DNA of 64,000 nucleotides. It comes from an uncultured Prevotella sp. (GTDB lineage: Bacteria; Bacteroidota; Bacteroidia; Bacteroidales; Bacteroidaceae). How positions within the stretch are numbered: the stretch's first letter is position 1; every line of letters starts with the position of its first letter. Below, in pieces: positions 1 through 8,986 of this stretch. Under the pieces are notes generated by a model that was not told the origin of the DNA, did not search any database, and saw nothing but the letters and a program-made list of their open reading frames with translations. A program made the position numbers and the translations under genes. The stretch covers positions 62,001-126,000 of the forward strand of contig CAMHAM010000001.1 of the NCBI GenBank assembly GCA_946183415.1, in the 5' to 3' direction.

Positions 1-1
1 C

Positions 2-1177
2 AAGCGTTTCAAGGACAAGCGTGAGGGTCTGAAGAAGGAGATTGCCCGCTGGCTGGAGCTGCTCGACGATGCCAGCATCGACAGCGCCACAGGCTTTGCC
101 GACGCTTGCAAGAAGGACGAGGAGAAGTATACCGAAGTGCTGAAGCAGGGTATCACCGATGCTCTCTATGCTACACAGAACCTGGAGCGTAGTTACCGTC
201 AGCTCGATTCATTCTTCAAGACCTGTGGTACTGACAAGGTGAAGAACCTGCGTATCATCAACGTATTGAAAGAGGATATCGCAGATGCAGACTCTGGCTT
301 CGCAGGTGAGGTAGAAAACATCCTCCGCAACGGCTTCGACCGTTTGAGCCTGAAGGACGCCTACAGCCTCGTATGCGTGCCTGGTGCTGTGCTCACCGAC
401 AAGGTTGACCTGCTACAGTGGGCCAAGATGGCCTTCAAGTACAAGGTAATGCTGCTCACCGACCACGCCGACGAGTACTCGTTCGATGATCTGCAGGCCA
501 ACACCGAGGGCTACCGCGACAGCGACCAGGAACTGATGAACGTGGTGATGACCGCCAACTGGATCGTAGGCCGTGAGGCAGAGAAGATGTCGAGCGACGA
601 GGAGGACCAGAAAGCCTTCTATATCGCACCTGCTGCTGCCCTCTGCGGCAAGCTCTATGATGAGACTGCCAACATGGCTCAGGGTGCCGGTGGTAAGAAG
701 TACGGTACACTCGACGGTGTGAAGGGTGTGAAGAGTGACCTGCTGAAGTCGGAAATCGCTGCCCTGATGGACAACCAGGTGATTCCTATGGTATACTCTG
801 AGGGCCGTGTGATGGCATTCAATAACACCACACTGTACAACGGCGACCTTGACGCCATGAAGGAGTATCCTATCGTGCGCGTGTTCGACTGGGTGAAGAA
901 GGTGCTGATGAACTTCGTACACGAGGTGGCACTGGAGAACTGGGATCCGTTCAACAGCCCGAAGAACCTGAAGTCGAAGATTCAGGAGTTCCTCAACCAG
1001 TACAAGGGCTATGGCAACCTGTTCCAGAACTATGAGATCGGTGAGCCCCGTCAGGATCCTATAACCAAGCAGATCACCTGCGACATTACGCTGACGCCGT
1101 TCTACGCAGCCAAGAACTTCGTGATCAAGGTTGCCGCTGACAAGAAGGACAAGGAAGCTGCTATGGCAAGTGCATAA
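2..1177 (+). CDS. tssC: T6SS contractile sheath large subunit TssC (5' end outside window)
   Basis: This is the C-terminal part of the large sheath subunit, which assembles with TssB around the Hcp tube in the cytoplasm. The frame is open from base 2 with no start, so the N-terminus lies upstream. The visible part runs through the mixed alpha/beta body, with the segment FNSPKNLKSKIQEFLNQYKG, and ends in a strand-rich tail containing CDITLTPFYAAKNFVIKV, as expected of a TssC C-terminus that takes part in the sheath handshake. Two Hcp genes follow directly, the usual order in Bacteroidetes loci. TssB should lie just upstream, outside the window. The identification rests on these motifs and the context. 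Confidence 0.85.
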   Translation, partial: KRFKDKREGLKKEIARWLELLDDASIDSATGFADACKKDEEKYTEVLKQGITDALYATQNLERSYRQLDSFFKTCGTDKVKNLRIINVLKEDIADADSGFAGEVENILRNGFDRLSLKDAYSLVCVPGAVLTDKVDLLQWAKMAFKYKVMLLTDHADEYSFDDLQANTEGYRDSDQELMNVVMTANWIVGREAEKMSSDEEDQKAFYIAPAAALCGKLYDETANMAQGAGGKKYGTLDGVKGVKSDLLKSEIAALMDNQVIPMVYSEGRVMAFNNTTLYNGDLDAMKEYPIVRVFDWVKKVLMNFVHEVALENWDPFNSPKNLKSKIQEFLNQYKGYGNLFQNYEIGEPRQDPITKQITCDITLTPFYAAKNFVIKVAADKKDKEAAMASA

Positions 1178-1235
1178 AAGCTAAATCCCAGAGACTTATA
1201 ACAATAGTATTAATCATTTTAAAATTTAAACAATT

Positions 1236-1628
1236 ATGGCAAAGACACCAGTTGTATTAAAAGTAGCAGACTACAAGGACCGTGAGGTACAGATGGTAAC
1301 TTACGAGTTTGATCAGGAAACCGACCGTGAGGGACAGATGACGGGTATCCCCCGCTTCCAGATGCTCCGCGTACGTGTAAAGGCCCTCAACGACGGCACC
1401 CCAGAGCTGATGGCTTGGATGTGCGACCGCTTCCTGAAGAAGGACGGCTCGGTCCAGTTCCTTGAGACCAAGACCCTGAAGGTGATGAAGGAGATCAAGT
1501 TCAGTGGTGCCTACTGCGTGAACTTCGAGGAGAAGTGGGAGGACAAGATTGGTCACTACGAGGAGATCCTGATCTCTTGCCAGAACATCGAGGTAGGCTC
1601 AGTGAAGTTCGAGAACGAGTGGGCTTAG
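1236..1628 (+). CDS. tssD: T6SS tube protein Hcp/TssD, copy 1
   Basis: This 130-residue Hcp-family protein should form stacked rings of the inner tube that is expelled by sheath contraction. The Bacteroidetes Hcp pattern is visible: a strand followed by an exchange loop (TYEFDQETDREGQ), a central VRVKALNDGTPELMAWM segment, and a C-terminal YEEILISCQNIEVG strand. It starts 58 nt after tssC in an AT-rich spacer. It is clearly paralogous to the next gene, sharing VKALNDG.PEL and HYEEI(L)LSCQ, so two tube isoforms are made from adjacent genes. Two isoforms could form mixed tubes or carry different cargo; that is inference. Confidence 0.88.
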   Translation: MAKTPVVLKVADYKDREVQMVTYEFDQETDREGQMTGIPRFQMLRVRVKALNDGTPELMAWMCDRFLKKDGSVQFLETKTLKVMKEIKFSGAYCVNFEEKWEDKIGHYEEILISCQNIEVGSVKFENEWA

Positions 1629-1692
1629 TTCTTAGACAGAGTAACAGAATAATAGAATTTTAAAAATTTTAAGAAAAGAAAGGAAATAGAAT

Positions 1693-2091
1693 ATGGCAGA
1701 TAATGTAACCCCGGTTCTGTTGACCGTTAAAGATTTCGCACCCCGTGAAGTGCTGTTGGTAGACTATAAGTTCAACCAGGCAACTGACACAGAAGGTCAG
1801 GTAGCAGGTATCGTTCGTGGTGGTCAGATCACCATTCGCGTGAAGGCTCTCAACGATGGTAACCCTGAACTGCTCAACTGGATGATCAATCCTGCTGACC
1901 CGCGCGACATTACCGTGGACTTTCAGAACACCAAGGATGGCTCAGCCATGAAGCAGCTGAAGGGTACAGGCTGCTACTGCGTGCACTACAAGGAGTATTG
2001 GGCAGACGGCGAGGAGCACTACGAGGAGATTCTGCTCTCTTGCCAGAAACTCGAGAACGGTCCTGTGGCCTATGAGAATCCCTGGAAGTAA
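1693..2091 (+). CDS. tssD: T6SS tube protein Hcp/TssD, copy 2
   Basis: This is a second 132-residue Hcp-family protein. It shares the fold signature of copy 1 (DYKFNQATDTEGQ, IRVKALNDGNPELLNWM, HYEEILLSCQKLENG) but diverges elsewhere, so it is a diverged paralogue and not a recent copy. The 64-nt gap before it is AT-rich. A stable hairpin follows immediately downstream (2111-2151), which may set the ratio of tube-protein message to the rest of the operon. Either copy could be the main tube subunit. Confidence 0.88.
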   Translation: MADNVTPVLLTVKDFAPREVLLVDYKFNQATDTEGQVAGIVRGGQITIRVKALNDGNPELLNWMINPADPRDITVDFQNTKDGSAMKQLKGTGCYCVHYKEYWADGEEHYEEILLSCQKLENGPVAYENPWK

Positions 2092-2110
2092 TCTCCCTGG
2101 GTAAGCTTAC

Positions 2111-2151
2111 CCCATCTGGCCTCGTCCCGGAAGCGACAGAGGTCAGATGGG
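2111..2151 (+). terminator. Intra-operon hairpin after the Hcp pair
   Basis: Arms at 2111-2123 and 2139-2151 pair over 13 bp with one G-U. There is no U-run after the stem, so this is more likely an mRNA-stabilising or attenuating hairpin than a full intrinsic terminator. Its place right after the abundant tube-protein genes fits differential expression. Confidence 0.5.
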
Positions 2152-2191
2152 AATTATCGTATATAATAATTAATAAGGTTTAAGGATCTAT

Positions 2192-2617
2192 ATGGCATTA
2201 ATGGCGCGTCTGCAGTTTGGCGACAATATGGCAGGGCTCTACTCGAAGGAGTACCTCGTGATGGATTGTCATTTGCATTTTTCACGGCATCACGACCACT
2301 TCAAACCTGATACCGATGCCCAGGCTGAGAAGGTGGAACTGGTTGTGGTTGCCCCCGGTAAGGAAGACCTGAACTTCTACGAGTGGTATATCAATAATGG
2401 CGTCCAGAGCGGAAGGATTATTTTCGACATACAGACAGTAACGAGTCATCATCCCGTTGAGAAGGTGATCCTCTTTGAGAATGCCTGTTGCTATTCCCTT
2501 GAGGAGGAATACCATATCGACACCCAAAGGCGGCGCTGCCTCAGACTCTCGCTTGTTGCTGAGGAACTGACTATTAATGACACGGTTTTTAAGAACCTTT
2601 ATGCGAAAGGCAAGTAA
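2192..2617 (+). CDS. Hcp-fold T6SS protein, divergent copy 3
   Basis: This 141-residue protein has the layout of Bacteroidetes Hcp proteins: an N-terminal ARLQFGDN strand, a loop, LNFYEWYINNGVQSGRI in the centre, a strand with KVILFENACCYSLEEEYHID, and a C-terminal LRLSLVAEELTIN strand. It is longer and less conserved than the two upstream tube proteins. It lies 100 nt beyond copy 2, after the hairpin, and 27 nt before the next gene. It could be a specialised tube ring, a ring adapting the tube to VgrG, or a cargo-carrying Hcp. I favour a tube-spike adaptor or minor Hcp from its position just before vgrG. Confidence 0.65.
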   Translation: MALMARLQFGDNMAGLYSKEYLVMDCHLHFSRHHDHFKPDTDAQAEKVELVVVAPGKEDLNFYEWYINNGVQSGRIIFDIQTVTSHHPVEKVILFENACCYSLEEEYHIDTQRRRCLRLSLVAEELTINDTVFKNLYAKGK

Positions 2618-2644
2618 GTGACGCTGTAAAGACAAATTAGAACT

Positions 2645-3127
2645 ATGCCAAAGTATTCAGACCATCTCAAAGCCGTCCTCTATCCCGATAACTTCCAGGA
2701 GGTAGGGGAGAATGTGGAGAAGCGGCTTTGTCAGACCATCCAGCATTTCTCCTATAAGTGTCAGCGCAGCCGCAATGAAGCCGGCTTCCCTTATGGCGGC
2801 ACGACCCCTACAGAGTTACAGTTCACCGTCAGGCTCGAATCGACCGACGGCAGCAGGCTGTTCTATCAGCAGATGCAGTGCAACGAGCTCTTCTCCTATA
2901 CGTTCATCTTCAATGCCACCTATAATCAGTTTGACCGCCTGAAGGCCTACGACGACGCCATGATTGCCAAAGGGTTCGTGGTCGATGTCAAGGAGGACTA
3001 CGACGCAACGATGACCGAAGACGGCACGTTGCAGCAGATCCTGGTCACGGTCACCCTGCTCCTTAGCTCTATTACCTATATGGGCAAGGATGATAATTAC
3101 AAGGTGCTCGAAGTCACCCGCCATTAA
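2645..3127 (+). CDS. T6SS-associated beta-rich protein, possibly Hcp-like
   Basis: This 160-residue protein has no signal peptide or membrane segment. Its strands alternate: ELQFTVRLESTDGSRLFY, LFSYTFIFNATYNQFDRL, KGFVVDVKEDYDA, LVTVTLLLSSITYMG. The order resembles an Hcp barrel with a long N-terminal extension (residues 1-55), and KGFVVDVKEDYD lies where the Hcp proteins have AYCVNFEEKWED. It is not the gp25-like TssE, which is encoded at 15668. It starts 28 nt after the third Hcp-like gene and ends 19 nt before vgrG, which places it among tube or spike parts. The family assignment is tentative. Confidence 0.5.
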   Translation: MPKYSDHLKAVLYPDNFQEVGENVEKRLCQTIQHFSYKCQRSRNEAGFPYGGTTPTELQFTVRLESTDGSRLFYQQMQCNELFSYTFIFNATYNQFDRLKAYDDAMIAKGFVVDVKEDYDATMTEDGTLQQILVTVTLLLSSITYMGKDDNYKVLEVTRH

Positions 3128-3146
3128 TTCATAAACAAGCTTAACC

Positions 3147-6100
3147 ATGTCAGAAGTCAAGTTATATCTTTTCAGCGATCCGAACCAGAAAGGCAGCGGC
3201 ATCGGCTTGAACCAGTCAGGCCAAGTGCATTTTACCGATCTGCGTGTCGAGGTGCTACCTTCAAAGACTGACAGTAGCGGCAATGTGACGACCGTCACGA
3301 TGACCACGACCATCAAGGGCACTATCACGGCCCTCTTGTCGAAGCTAGATTACACGAAGCAGATGTATGAGCCAGGTGTGATCAATGCCACCTTGTCGCT
3401 GACGGCGATGGGGATTGAAGAGCCCGCCTACAAGCAGGTGAAGAAAGACAAGAACGGGAAAGTGCTTGAGACGAAGGAAGGCGGTCATTCGACTGGCTTG
3501 AGAAAATCGGTTCCCATTACCCGCGACAAGATCATGTCCGCGCTGTCCCATGCGAAGGCAGAGCTGAGGATTGACGGCAATGTCGTAGCAGAGCACTATT
3601 TTGTCTATAAAGTCCGTACCCTGCATAAAAAGAATGCAGAGAGCGATGTTTCCGTCGAGCTGACCATCTACAGCGAGGACAAGCTGCTGACCCTGGAGAA
3701 ATACTCTAAGGCATATACTGCTAAGAAATTGGGTGCCGACATCTTCAAGTCGGAGATAGGCAACTTTAACCTCTCCGACGACACATCCTACGGCGTCAGC
3801 CTGCAGCTACTCTCTTACGACAGCGACAAAAAGGAGCTGCGTCAGCCTTATCTGGTGCAGTATAATGAGTCGTTCTACGACTTCCTCAAGCGCACGGCCA
3901 ACCGTTGCGGCGAGTTCCTCTACCATGAGGGCGGCAAGTTGCATCTCGGTGTCGCGCTCAACAGGCTTGATCTCGATACGAAGGATAAAGATGGTAATAT
4001 TCTGGCGACGCCCGTCGACTATGCAACAGTGGCTCACGAGCGTTATTACGAGAGCCTGTACGACGGCGATGTCTTCAGTAATGGAGATACTGTCGAAGAT
4101 TATGCATACAACTATCTGAATAAGGAGGAGAATGCTGAGCATTATGCCAATTCGAAGAATGGCAAGTTCCATTACAATGATCCGCTCGTGACCGACGAGT
4201 ATCTCGATGATATCGGTACGAAATATACCACCTTTGGGGGTGAGTATGATGAGATAGAGAAAATTGCCATGAGCCAGCTCCTGAAGGCTCTCTCGGGTAC
4301 GTCTTTCTCGGAGATTGTCGACAATTTCGCGCTTGCCGCGGTTTCAAATGCCGTTGAGGCGGCTGTCAATGAGGGCAGTAAGAACGGTGACAACAGGGAT
4401 GCGAACATCTCCCCCTGGAAGGATGGCGATAAGCCGAAAGCGGGCACAGAGGATCAGTGGAACGGCAACGAGACGCTCCGGCAATTCGGCACATACGGCA
4501 AGAAGAAGTCGCGGATCAGCGAAAATAGTGTCAACCTCAATGCTATGTTCTACTCGCTGGTGCGCAAGGCAGAGAAGAAAGTCGGCGAGGATGCCGTGTG
4601 GCTGGAGTTTGGCGAGGATGCCCAGAATCTGAAATTGGGTGATGTCGTCAAGGTCGAAACCATTTCTTACCTCGTTGTCAAGATCTTCGGCAAATATGAA
4701 TACAAGTCGGAAAGTGAGACCGAGATGATACAGGAAGTGGTGGCTATTCCGCTATATACGGTGCCCAGCACTTCATCCACAGCCGACATGATAGCCATCC
4801 CCTTTGCCTTGAAGAAAGAAGTGGCTGTGAGGGAGGCTCATCCGCAGTTGGCTTTTGTGGCCGAGAACCTCGATCCGATGAAGATCGGTCGTGTGCGTAT
4901 CAGGTTCGCCTGGCAGGAGGAGAGTGGCGATGTCTCGCCATGGATTCGTGTGGCTTTGCCTTTTGCCACCAATGGCGGAGGTATCAAGTTCAAGCCCGAG
5001 AAGGGCGACGAGGTGCTGGTAGCCTTCGAGGAGGGCAACGTCGAGCGCCCCTATGTCTCCGGCTATCTGCTGTCCGAGCGCAGTAATGAGTCGTGGGGCT
5101 CTTTGTCCGACCGTGTCATCATGTCGAAGAACGGTCACGGCATCACCTTTACCGACGGAGCGGGCTCTGATTTCTTCTATAAGAATCTCGGCCCCATGAA
5201 GGGACTTTTCAGGAGCTGGTTCCCGACTTCCGTCTGGCCCGATACCCTTGAGGACAAGGCCAGTTGCGCTGCTCTCTCGGGAGGCATCAAGCTTCGCGAC
5301 CAGTACGGCCTCTATGAGATATCGGCATCCTCAGATGAGCGCACGGTGAAGATCGAGTCGGCTATGGGCGATGTCACGCTCAATGCCTTTACGGGCATCA
5401 CCGTTTCTGCGCCCAACGGCAACATCAAGATTGCAGGAAAGAATGTCGAGATAGCCGCCAGCAACGTTCTGAAGCTGTCCTCGGGCAGTGCGCTCAAGGA
5501 CCGTTTCTTCCCGAACTCTGCGAGCGGCGACATCTCCCTGCCGAGCGTGGGTGGCATTGCCATTAAGACGACATGGGACACGGTCCTGGGGCTTGGGAAA
5601 GGGCTTGTAGGCAACATCGTCGACAAGTTGCTCGACCTGTCGCTCATCAGAACCGTGCTCGAGGTTGTGCTCCGGCCTATCGACGGCACCACCAGCATCA
5701 AGTCCTCTACCTTCCTTGAAATCCAGGCCGGCAAGGGCTCTGTGGAGATACCACCGGAGCGGGTGATCAAGAACGCCGATCCTAAAACATTCCCCGATGT
5801 CCGCAATGCCCTCGATGCCATCGCATCCACAGTGGTCAACAATGTCGAGACCATTAATAACGCCGCCCAGCAGCTGGCAGAAAAACTTAATCGGTATAAA
5901 GACTTGTCGGGCGATGCTGATGGCATGATCAACAAGAGTGAGGGCGCCATCGGTCTGGCTACCGTCAAAGGCAAAGGGTGGAAGGCCTCGGCCGACCAGC
6001 TCAAGGAGGATGATGTCGCGTTTAAGTGGGACGCAGTCGGCTTGAAGGATGAAGAGCTCGTCAAGGAGGATGACGCTAAGCAGAAAGCCAACGATGAGAT

Positions 6101-6986
6101 CAGTAAAATAACAGGCACCGCCGCTGAGCCCAAGCAGGATGACGCCCGCTACACGGGAGACAATCCGGCCGGGAACTATGACGACGACCATAAAACGTGG
6201 CAGGAAGCCTATGATAAAAACTTTAAGGATGCGAATGCTGCCATTAACGCGAGGAATCAGGAGCGCAAGGACAAGCGCACGACGCTCGTCGGCTGCGTGA
6301 ACGACTTGGCTTCGGCCTTTTCCGGTGTGTTCAAGGCCTTCGATGACATCAAGAAAATGGCAAATCTGGTGTCTCAGAATACCATCACGGAAGACAATAA
6401 GAACAAGGCGATTGCCAGCATTAAGAAGTATGGCGATTACATCGGAGCCAGCGACCACAAGCTCTTTGATGCCCTGGCCAATAATAAGGTTGACAAAGAC
6501 ACCGACTTTACGCAGGAGATCGGTGACGACGTAAAGAAGATGTGGAAGCGGAAAGCCATCATCGACTATCTCGGTCAGGTAACCCAAACCGTGAACGATG
6601 CCTTCAGTGGTGACACCGTCATGATTGCCTCGCTCGTGCCCATCGATGTGATGAACGATATTCTCTGGGGTGCTGGCATCGATGCGATGTTCACCGAGAA
6701 GCAGATCTCATGGGGAGGCGACATGCTTGATCATATCAAGGACTCGACAATCGGGGCAGTGAAGGAATGGGCCAAGGATGATATCTGGCACCCGATGAAG
6801 TCATTCGGGCTGTCGGTCGTTGGAAAGCACCGTTGGAAGACGGGCGTCCACGGCAAGATCCTGATGTCCGACTCGCCGAGCATGACTATCAGTTTCGACA
6901 GAGACGGCAATCCCGTCAGGCAGTTGAACACCGTGGGCTCCGACAAGAGTATTTTTGAATTAAGGGACTACATTAAATCATTGTAA
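3147..6986 (+). CDS. vgrG: Large VgrG/TssI spike protein with C-terminal extension (copy 1)
   Basis: At 1279 residues this is about twice the usual Bacteroidetes VgrG. Residues 1 to about 520 look like the gp27 hub (YLVQYNESFYDFLKRTANRCGE is a conserved hub segment). Residues about 560-640 form the gp5-like OB domain, ending in EGNVERPYVSGYL. A short beta-helix follows near 700-770 with FTGITVSAPNG. The last 500 residues are a helical, charged extension with no motif I recognise, ending in a short strand-rich tail. The extension may be an effector domain or a loading platform (an evolved VgrG). The next gene begins 1 nt after the stop. A paralogue lies at 53330. Confidence 0.88.
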   Translation: MSEVKLYLFSDPNQKGSGIGLNQSGQVHFTDLRVEVLPSKTDSSGNVTTVTMTTTIKGTITALLSKLDYTKQMYEPGVINATLSLTAMGIEEPAYKQVKKDKNGKVLETKEGGHSTGLRKSVPITRDKIMSALSHAKAELRIDGNVVAEHYFVYKVRTLHKKNAESDVSVELTIYSEDKLLTLEKYSKAYTAKKLGADIFKSEIGNFNLSDDTSYGVSLQLLSYDSDKKELRQPYLVQYNESFYDFLKRTANRCGEFLYHEGGKLHLGVALNRLDLDTKDKDGNILATPVDYATVAHERYYESLYDGDVFSNGDTVEDYAYNYLNKEENAEHYANSKNGKFHYNDPLVTDEYLDDIGTKYTTFGGEYDEIEKIAMSQLLKALSGTSFSEIVDNFALAAVSNAVEAAVNEGSKNGDNRDANISPWKDGDKPKAGTEDQWNGNETLRQFGTYGKKKSRISENSVNLNAMFYSLVRKAEKKVGEDAVWLEFGEDAQNLKLGDVVKVETISYLVVKIFGKYEYKSESETEMIQEVVAIPLYTVPSTSSTADMIAIPFALKKEVAVREAHPQLAFVAENLDPMKIGRVRIRFAWQEESGDVSPWIRVALPFATNGGGIKFKPEKGDEVLVAFEEGNVERPYVSGYLLSERSNESWGSLSDRVIMSKNGHGITFTDGAGSDFFYKNLGPMKGLFRSWFPTSVWPDTLEDKASCAALSGGIKLRDQYGLYEISASSDERTVKIESAMGDVTLNAFTGITVSAPNGNIKIAGKNVEIAASNVLKLSSGSALKDRFFPNSASGDISLPSVGGIAIKTTWDTVLGLGKGLVGNIVDKLLDLSLIRTVLEVVLRPIDGTTSIKSSTFLEIQAGKGSVEIPPERVIKNADPKTFPDVRNALDAIASTVVNNVETINNAAQQLAEKLNRYKDLSGDADGMINKSEGAIGLATVKGKGWKASADQLKEDDVAFKWDAVGLKDEELVKEDDAKQKANDEISKITGTAAEPKQDDARYTGDNPAGNYDDDHKTWQEAYDKNFKDANAAINARNQERKDKRTTLVGCVNDLASAFSGVFKAFDDIKKMANLVSQNTITEDNKNKAIASIKKYGDYIGASDHKLFDALANNKVDKDTDFTQEIGDDVKKMWKRKAIIDYLGQVTQTVNDAFSGDTVMIASLVPIDVMNDILWGAGIDAMFTEKQISWGGDMLDHIKDSTIGAVKEWAKDDIWHPMKSFGLSVVGKHRWKTGVHGKILMSDSPSMTISFDRDGNPVRQLNTVGSDKSIFELRDYIKSL

Positions 6987-6987
6987 T

Positions 6988-8970
6988 ATGGCAACGATAT
7001 TTGACGATTGGAAAACTGCACTCGACAACTTTCAGTTGAAGGTGTCCAACGACCTGAAGGATATCCGGCAACAGAAGGCGGAAATTCAGCAGCTGAAGAC
7101 CGAGATTTTCAACAAAGTGGCGCAGGGACGGTTTATCCGCGACGACCAGCGTCTGGTGCTTTCAGCCCCTGAGATCATCATCGGCAATGTGGATGCCAGT
7201 GGTATGTTGTATTCTGAACAAGGCGCTATCGTCATCCGAGGACAGCGAGTCGGCGTCGAGGGCGTCGGTGAGCATGGTGTCATCGAGAATCGTGCGCCAA
7301 AGATTTCACAGATAGCTGTCGATCCAGGGCCAGATGGTGTAGATGCCGTCGTGCGAAGTTGCTCGTCGATAGTCAGCCAGGCCAAGCAGATTACCATCCA
7401 GAGTAATCAAGCTGCTGAGAACGGCTATTTCTCTCGTTCGCCAAAGGCTGACGGTGTCAGCGTGTGCATTCACTCCGACAAAACCGTCGATATCGATGCG
7501 GCCTTATCGGTAGAAGCTCGCGCCAGCGATATCGACGAACAGCTGACGAACCTGAATTCGGCTGTCACCAGTCAGACGCTTGATGCGGGTGAGGCGGTGT
7601 TGGCAGTCAGCACGCTGACTACGCAGATGAATGGACTGCTGGCCCTCCAGGATCCGCTGACAGTGAATGAGCTGATGATGAGGACGACGGTGACTGAGCT
7701 TGACGACCTGACTGAGCAGTTCTACAACCTGTTGCCGACGATCTACAATGCCATGGAGACGGCAGTAAGCAGGCTGTCGAGGCTGGCTGAAACCAAGCGC
7801 CGCATTAAAGTCTTGACGGACGAGAAGACGGAGTTAGACCAGGCAAAGGCTGATTTCGACACGAAGTGTACCGATGCCGTCCTGCATGTCAATGCAGAGC
7901 AGATGTTCTTCAAGTCGGCTGACGGTGACGGGAAGATCCGCACGAACAAGGAGGCCTCCATCAGTGTCCAGACGGGCAAGGTCGATGTCACTACCTTGAA
8001 ACCTGATGGTACGCAGATTGATGAAAGCCATGTGAACATTAATTCCAATGAGGTGAATGTGTTGACAGGCTATGAAAAAAAGAATGAGAACGGAGAGACA
8101 GAAGGGAACGTGATGGATGGGAGTTTCACCGTGTGTTCAAAGACAGTCTTGTTCTCGGCCTACGGGGATAATAACGGCGATTTTGTCCAAACCGCCGACA
8201 GCAGCTTCGATATCTCGATGGAGAACATGTCGTTCTTGTCCAGGGATAAAGACGGCAATGCTGCAGGCAAGTTCCGCGTGTTTGCAAACGACCAGGCGTA
8301 TGAGACTTGCGACAAGGACGGCAACTCGACTGGCTCTTTCAGCGTGCGTGCTAAAGACACGAAGATCCAGTCGCTCGACAAGGATGCTAACGCGACAGGC
8401 AGTCTGACTGTGAAGGCAGAGAAGATGACGCTCGCATCAACCGACAAGAGCGGCAAGGCCATCGGACAGTTCAGTCTGAACAGTAAGGATGTCTTCGTCA
8501 AGTCGATGGATACCGACGACAAGGGGGCTGACAAAAGTCTCGCTGCTGGCGGTAACATGGTACTTGTGGCAGAGAAGATGTTCGTGGGTCGTACAGACAA
8601 GGACAATACCAGCAAAGAGTTGCAGCTGTCCTCCGACAAGACCGGTGTCTACGGCACAACAACTGCCGAGATACAGCAGGGCGAGGCCAAATCCCTGGTG
8701 CAGCTTACCGGTGGCAAAGCTGTTGTCGGTGGAAATAATGTAGATATATATGGCAGTACGGCCGTTATCGGCACTACGGATTTCGAGGACACTGTATACG
8801 CACCAGAGATTGTCGTAGACAACCTGACAGCAAAGACCTCATTCAAGAGTAAGAACATCTCTGATGGTGTCGGTATACCGGGTTCTCCTCCGACTGACAA
8901 ATTCAGTGCGAAACTTTCACAGACCGATGCGCCGAAGGCAAAGACGGATGAAGGAGAAGGTAATAATTAG
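6988..8970 (+). CDS. VgrG-associated beta-repeat protein of unknown function (copy 1)
   Basis: This is a 660-residue protein without signal peptide. Residues 1-45 are helical and charged. A strand-rich block at about 50-110 includes LVLSAPEIIIGNVDASG. A helical hairpin region covers about 175-290. Residues about 418-508 contain four copies of a 22-residue repeat starting DKDGN or DKSGK, followed by G.F.V.A and a K..SLDK turn. The tail is acidic and disordered. The regular repeat suggests a beta-helix or prism that could lengthen or clasp the VgrG spike. It lies between vgrG and the adaptor-like gene and has a full-length paralogue in the second island at 57063, sharing (L)SAP(E/K).IIGNVD and the N-terminal DDWKT. 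No family name is recognised. Confidence 0.75.
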   Translation: MATIFDDWKTALDNFQLKVSNDLKDIRQQKAEIQQLKTEIFNKVAQGRFIRDDQRLVLSAPEIIIGNVDASGMLYSEQGAIVIRGQRVGVEGVGEHGVIENRAPKISQIAVDPGPDGVDAVVRSCSSIVSQAKQITIQSNQAAENGYFSRSPKADGVSVCIHSDKTVDIDAALSVEARASDIDEQLTNLNSAVTSQTLDAGEAVLAVSTLTTQMNGLLALQDPLTVNELMMRTTVTELDDLTEQFYNLLPTIYNAMETAVSRLSRLAETKRRIKVLTDEKTELDQAKADFDTKCTDAVLHVNAEQMFFKSADGDGKIRTNKEASISVQTGKVDVTTLKPDGTQIDESHVNINSNEVNVLTGYEKKNENGETEGNVMDGSFTVCSKTVLFSAYGDNNGDFVQTADSSFDISMENMSFLSRDKDGNAAGKFRVFANDQAYETCDKDGNSTGSFSVRAKDTKIQSLDKDANATGSLTVKAEKMTLASTDKSGKAIGQFSLNSKDVFVKSMDTDDKGADKSLAAGGNMVLVAEKMFVGRTDKDNTSKELQLSSDKTGVYGTTTAEIQQGEAKSLVQLTGGKAVVGGNNVDIYGSTAVIGTTDFEDTVYAPEIVVDNLTAKTSFKSKNISDGVGIPGSPPTDKFSAKLSQTDAPKAKTDEGEGNN

Positions 8971-8986
8971 GATATTATAACCAGAT

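Noticed and set aside
2645..3127. Assignment of this gene as TssE
   Set aside because: The gp25-like gene is clearly the one at 15668; this protein is beta-rich and does not have the gp25 opening.
5331..6587. 418-codon minus-strand open frame opposite vgrG1
   Set aside because: Shadow of the VgrG frame, no recognisable protein features.
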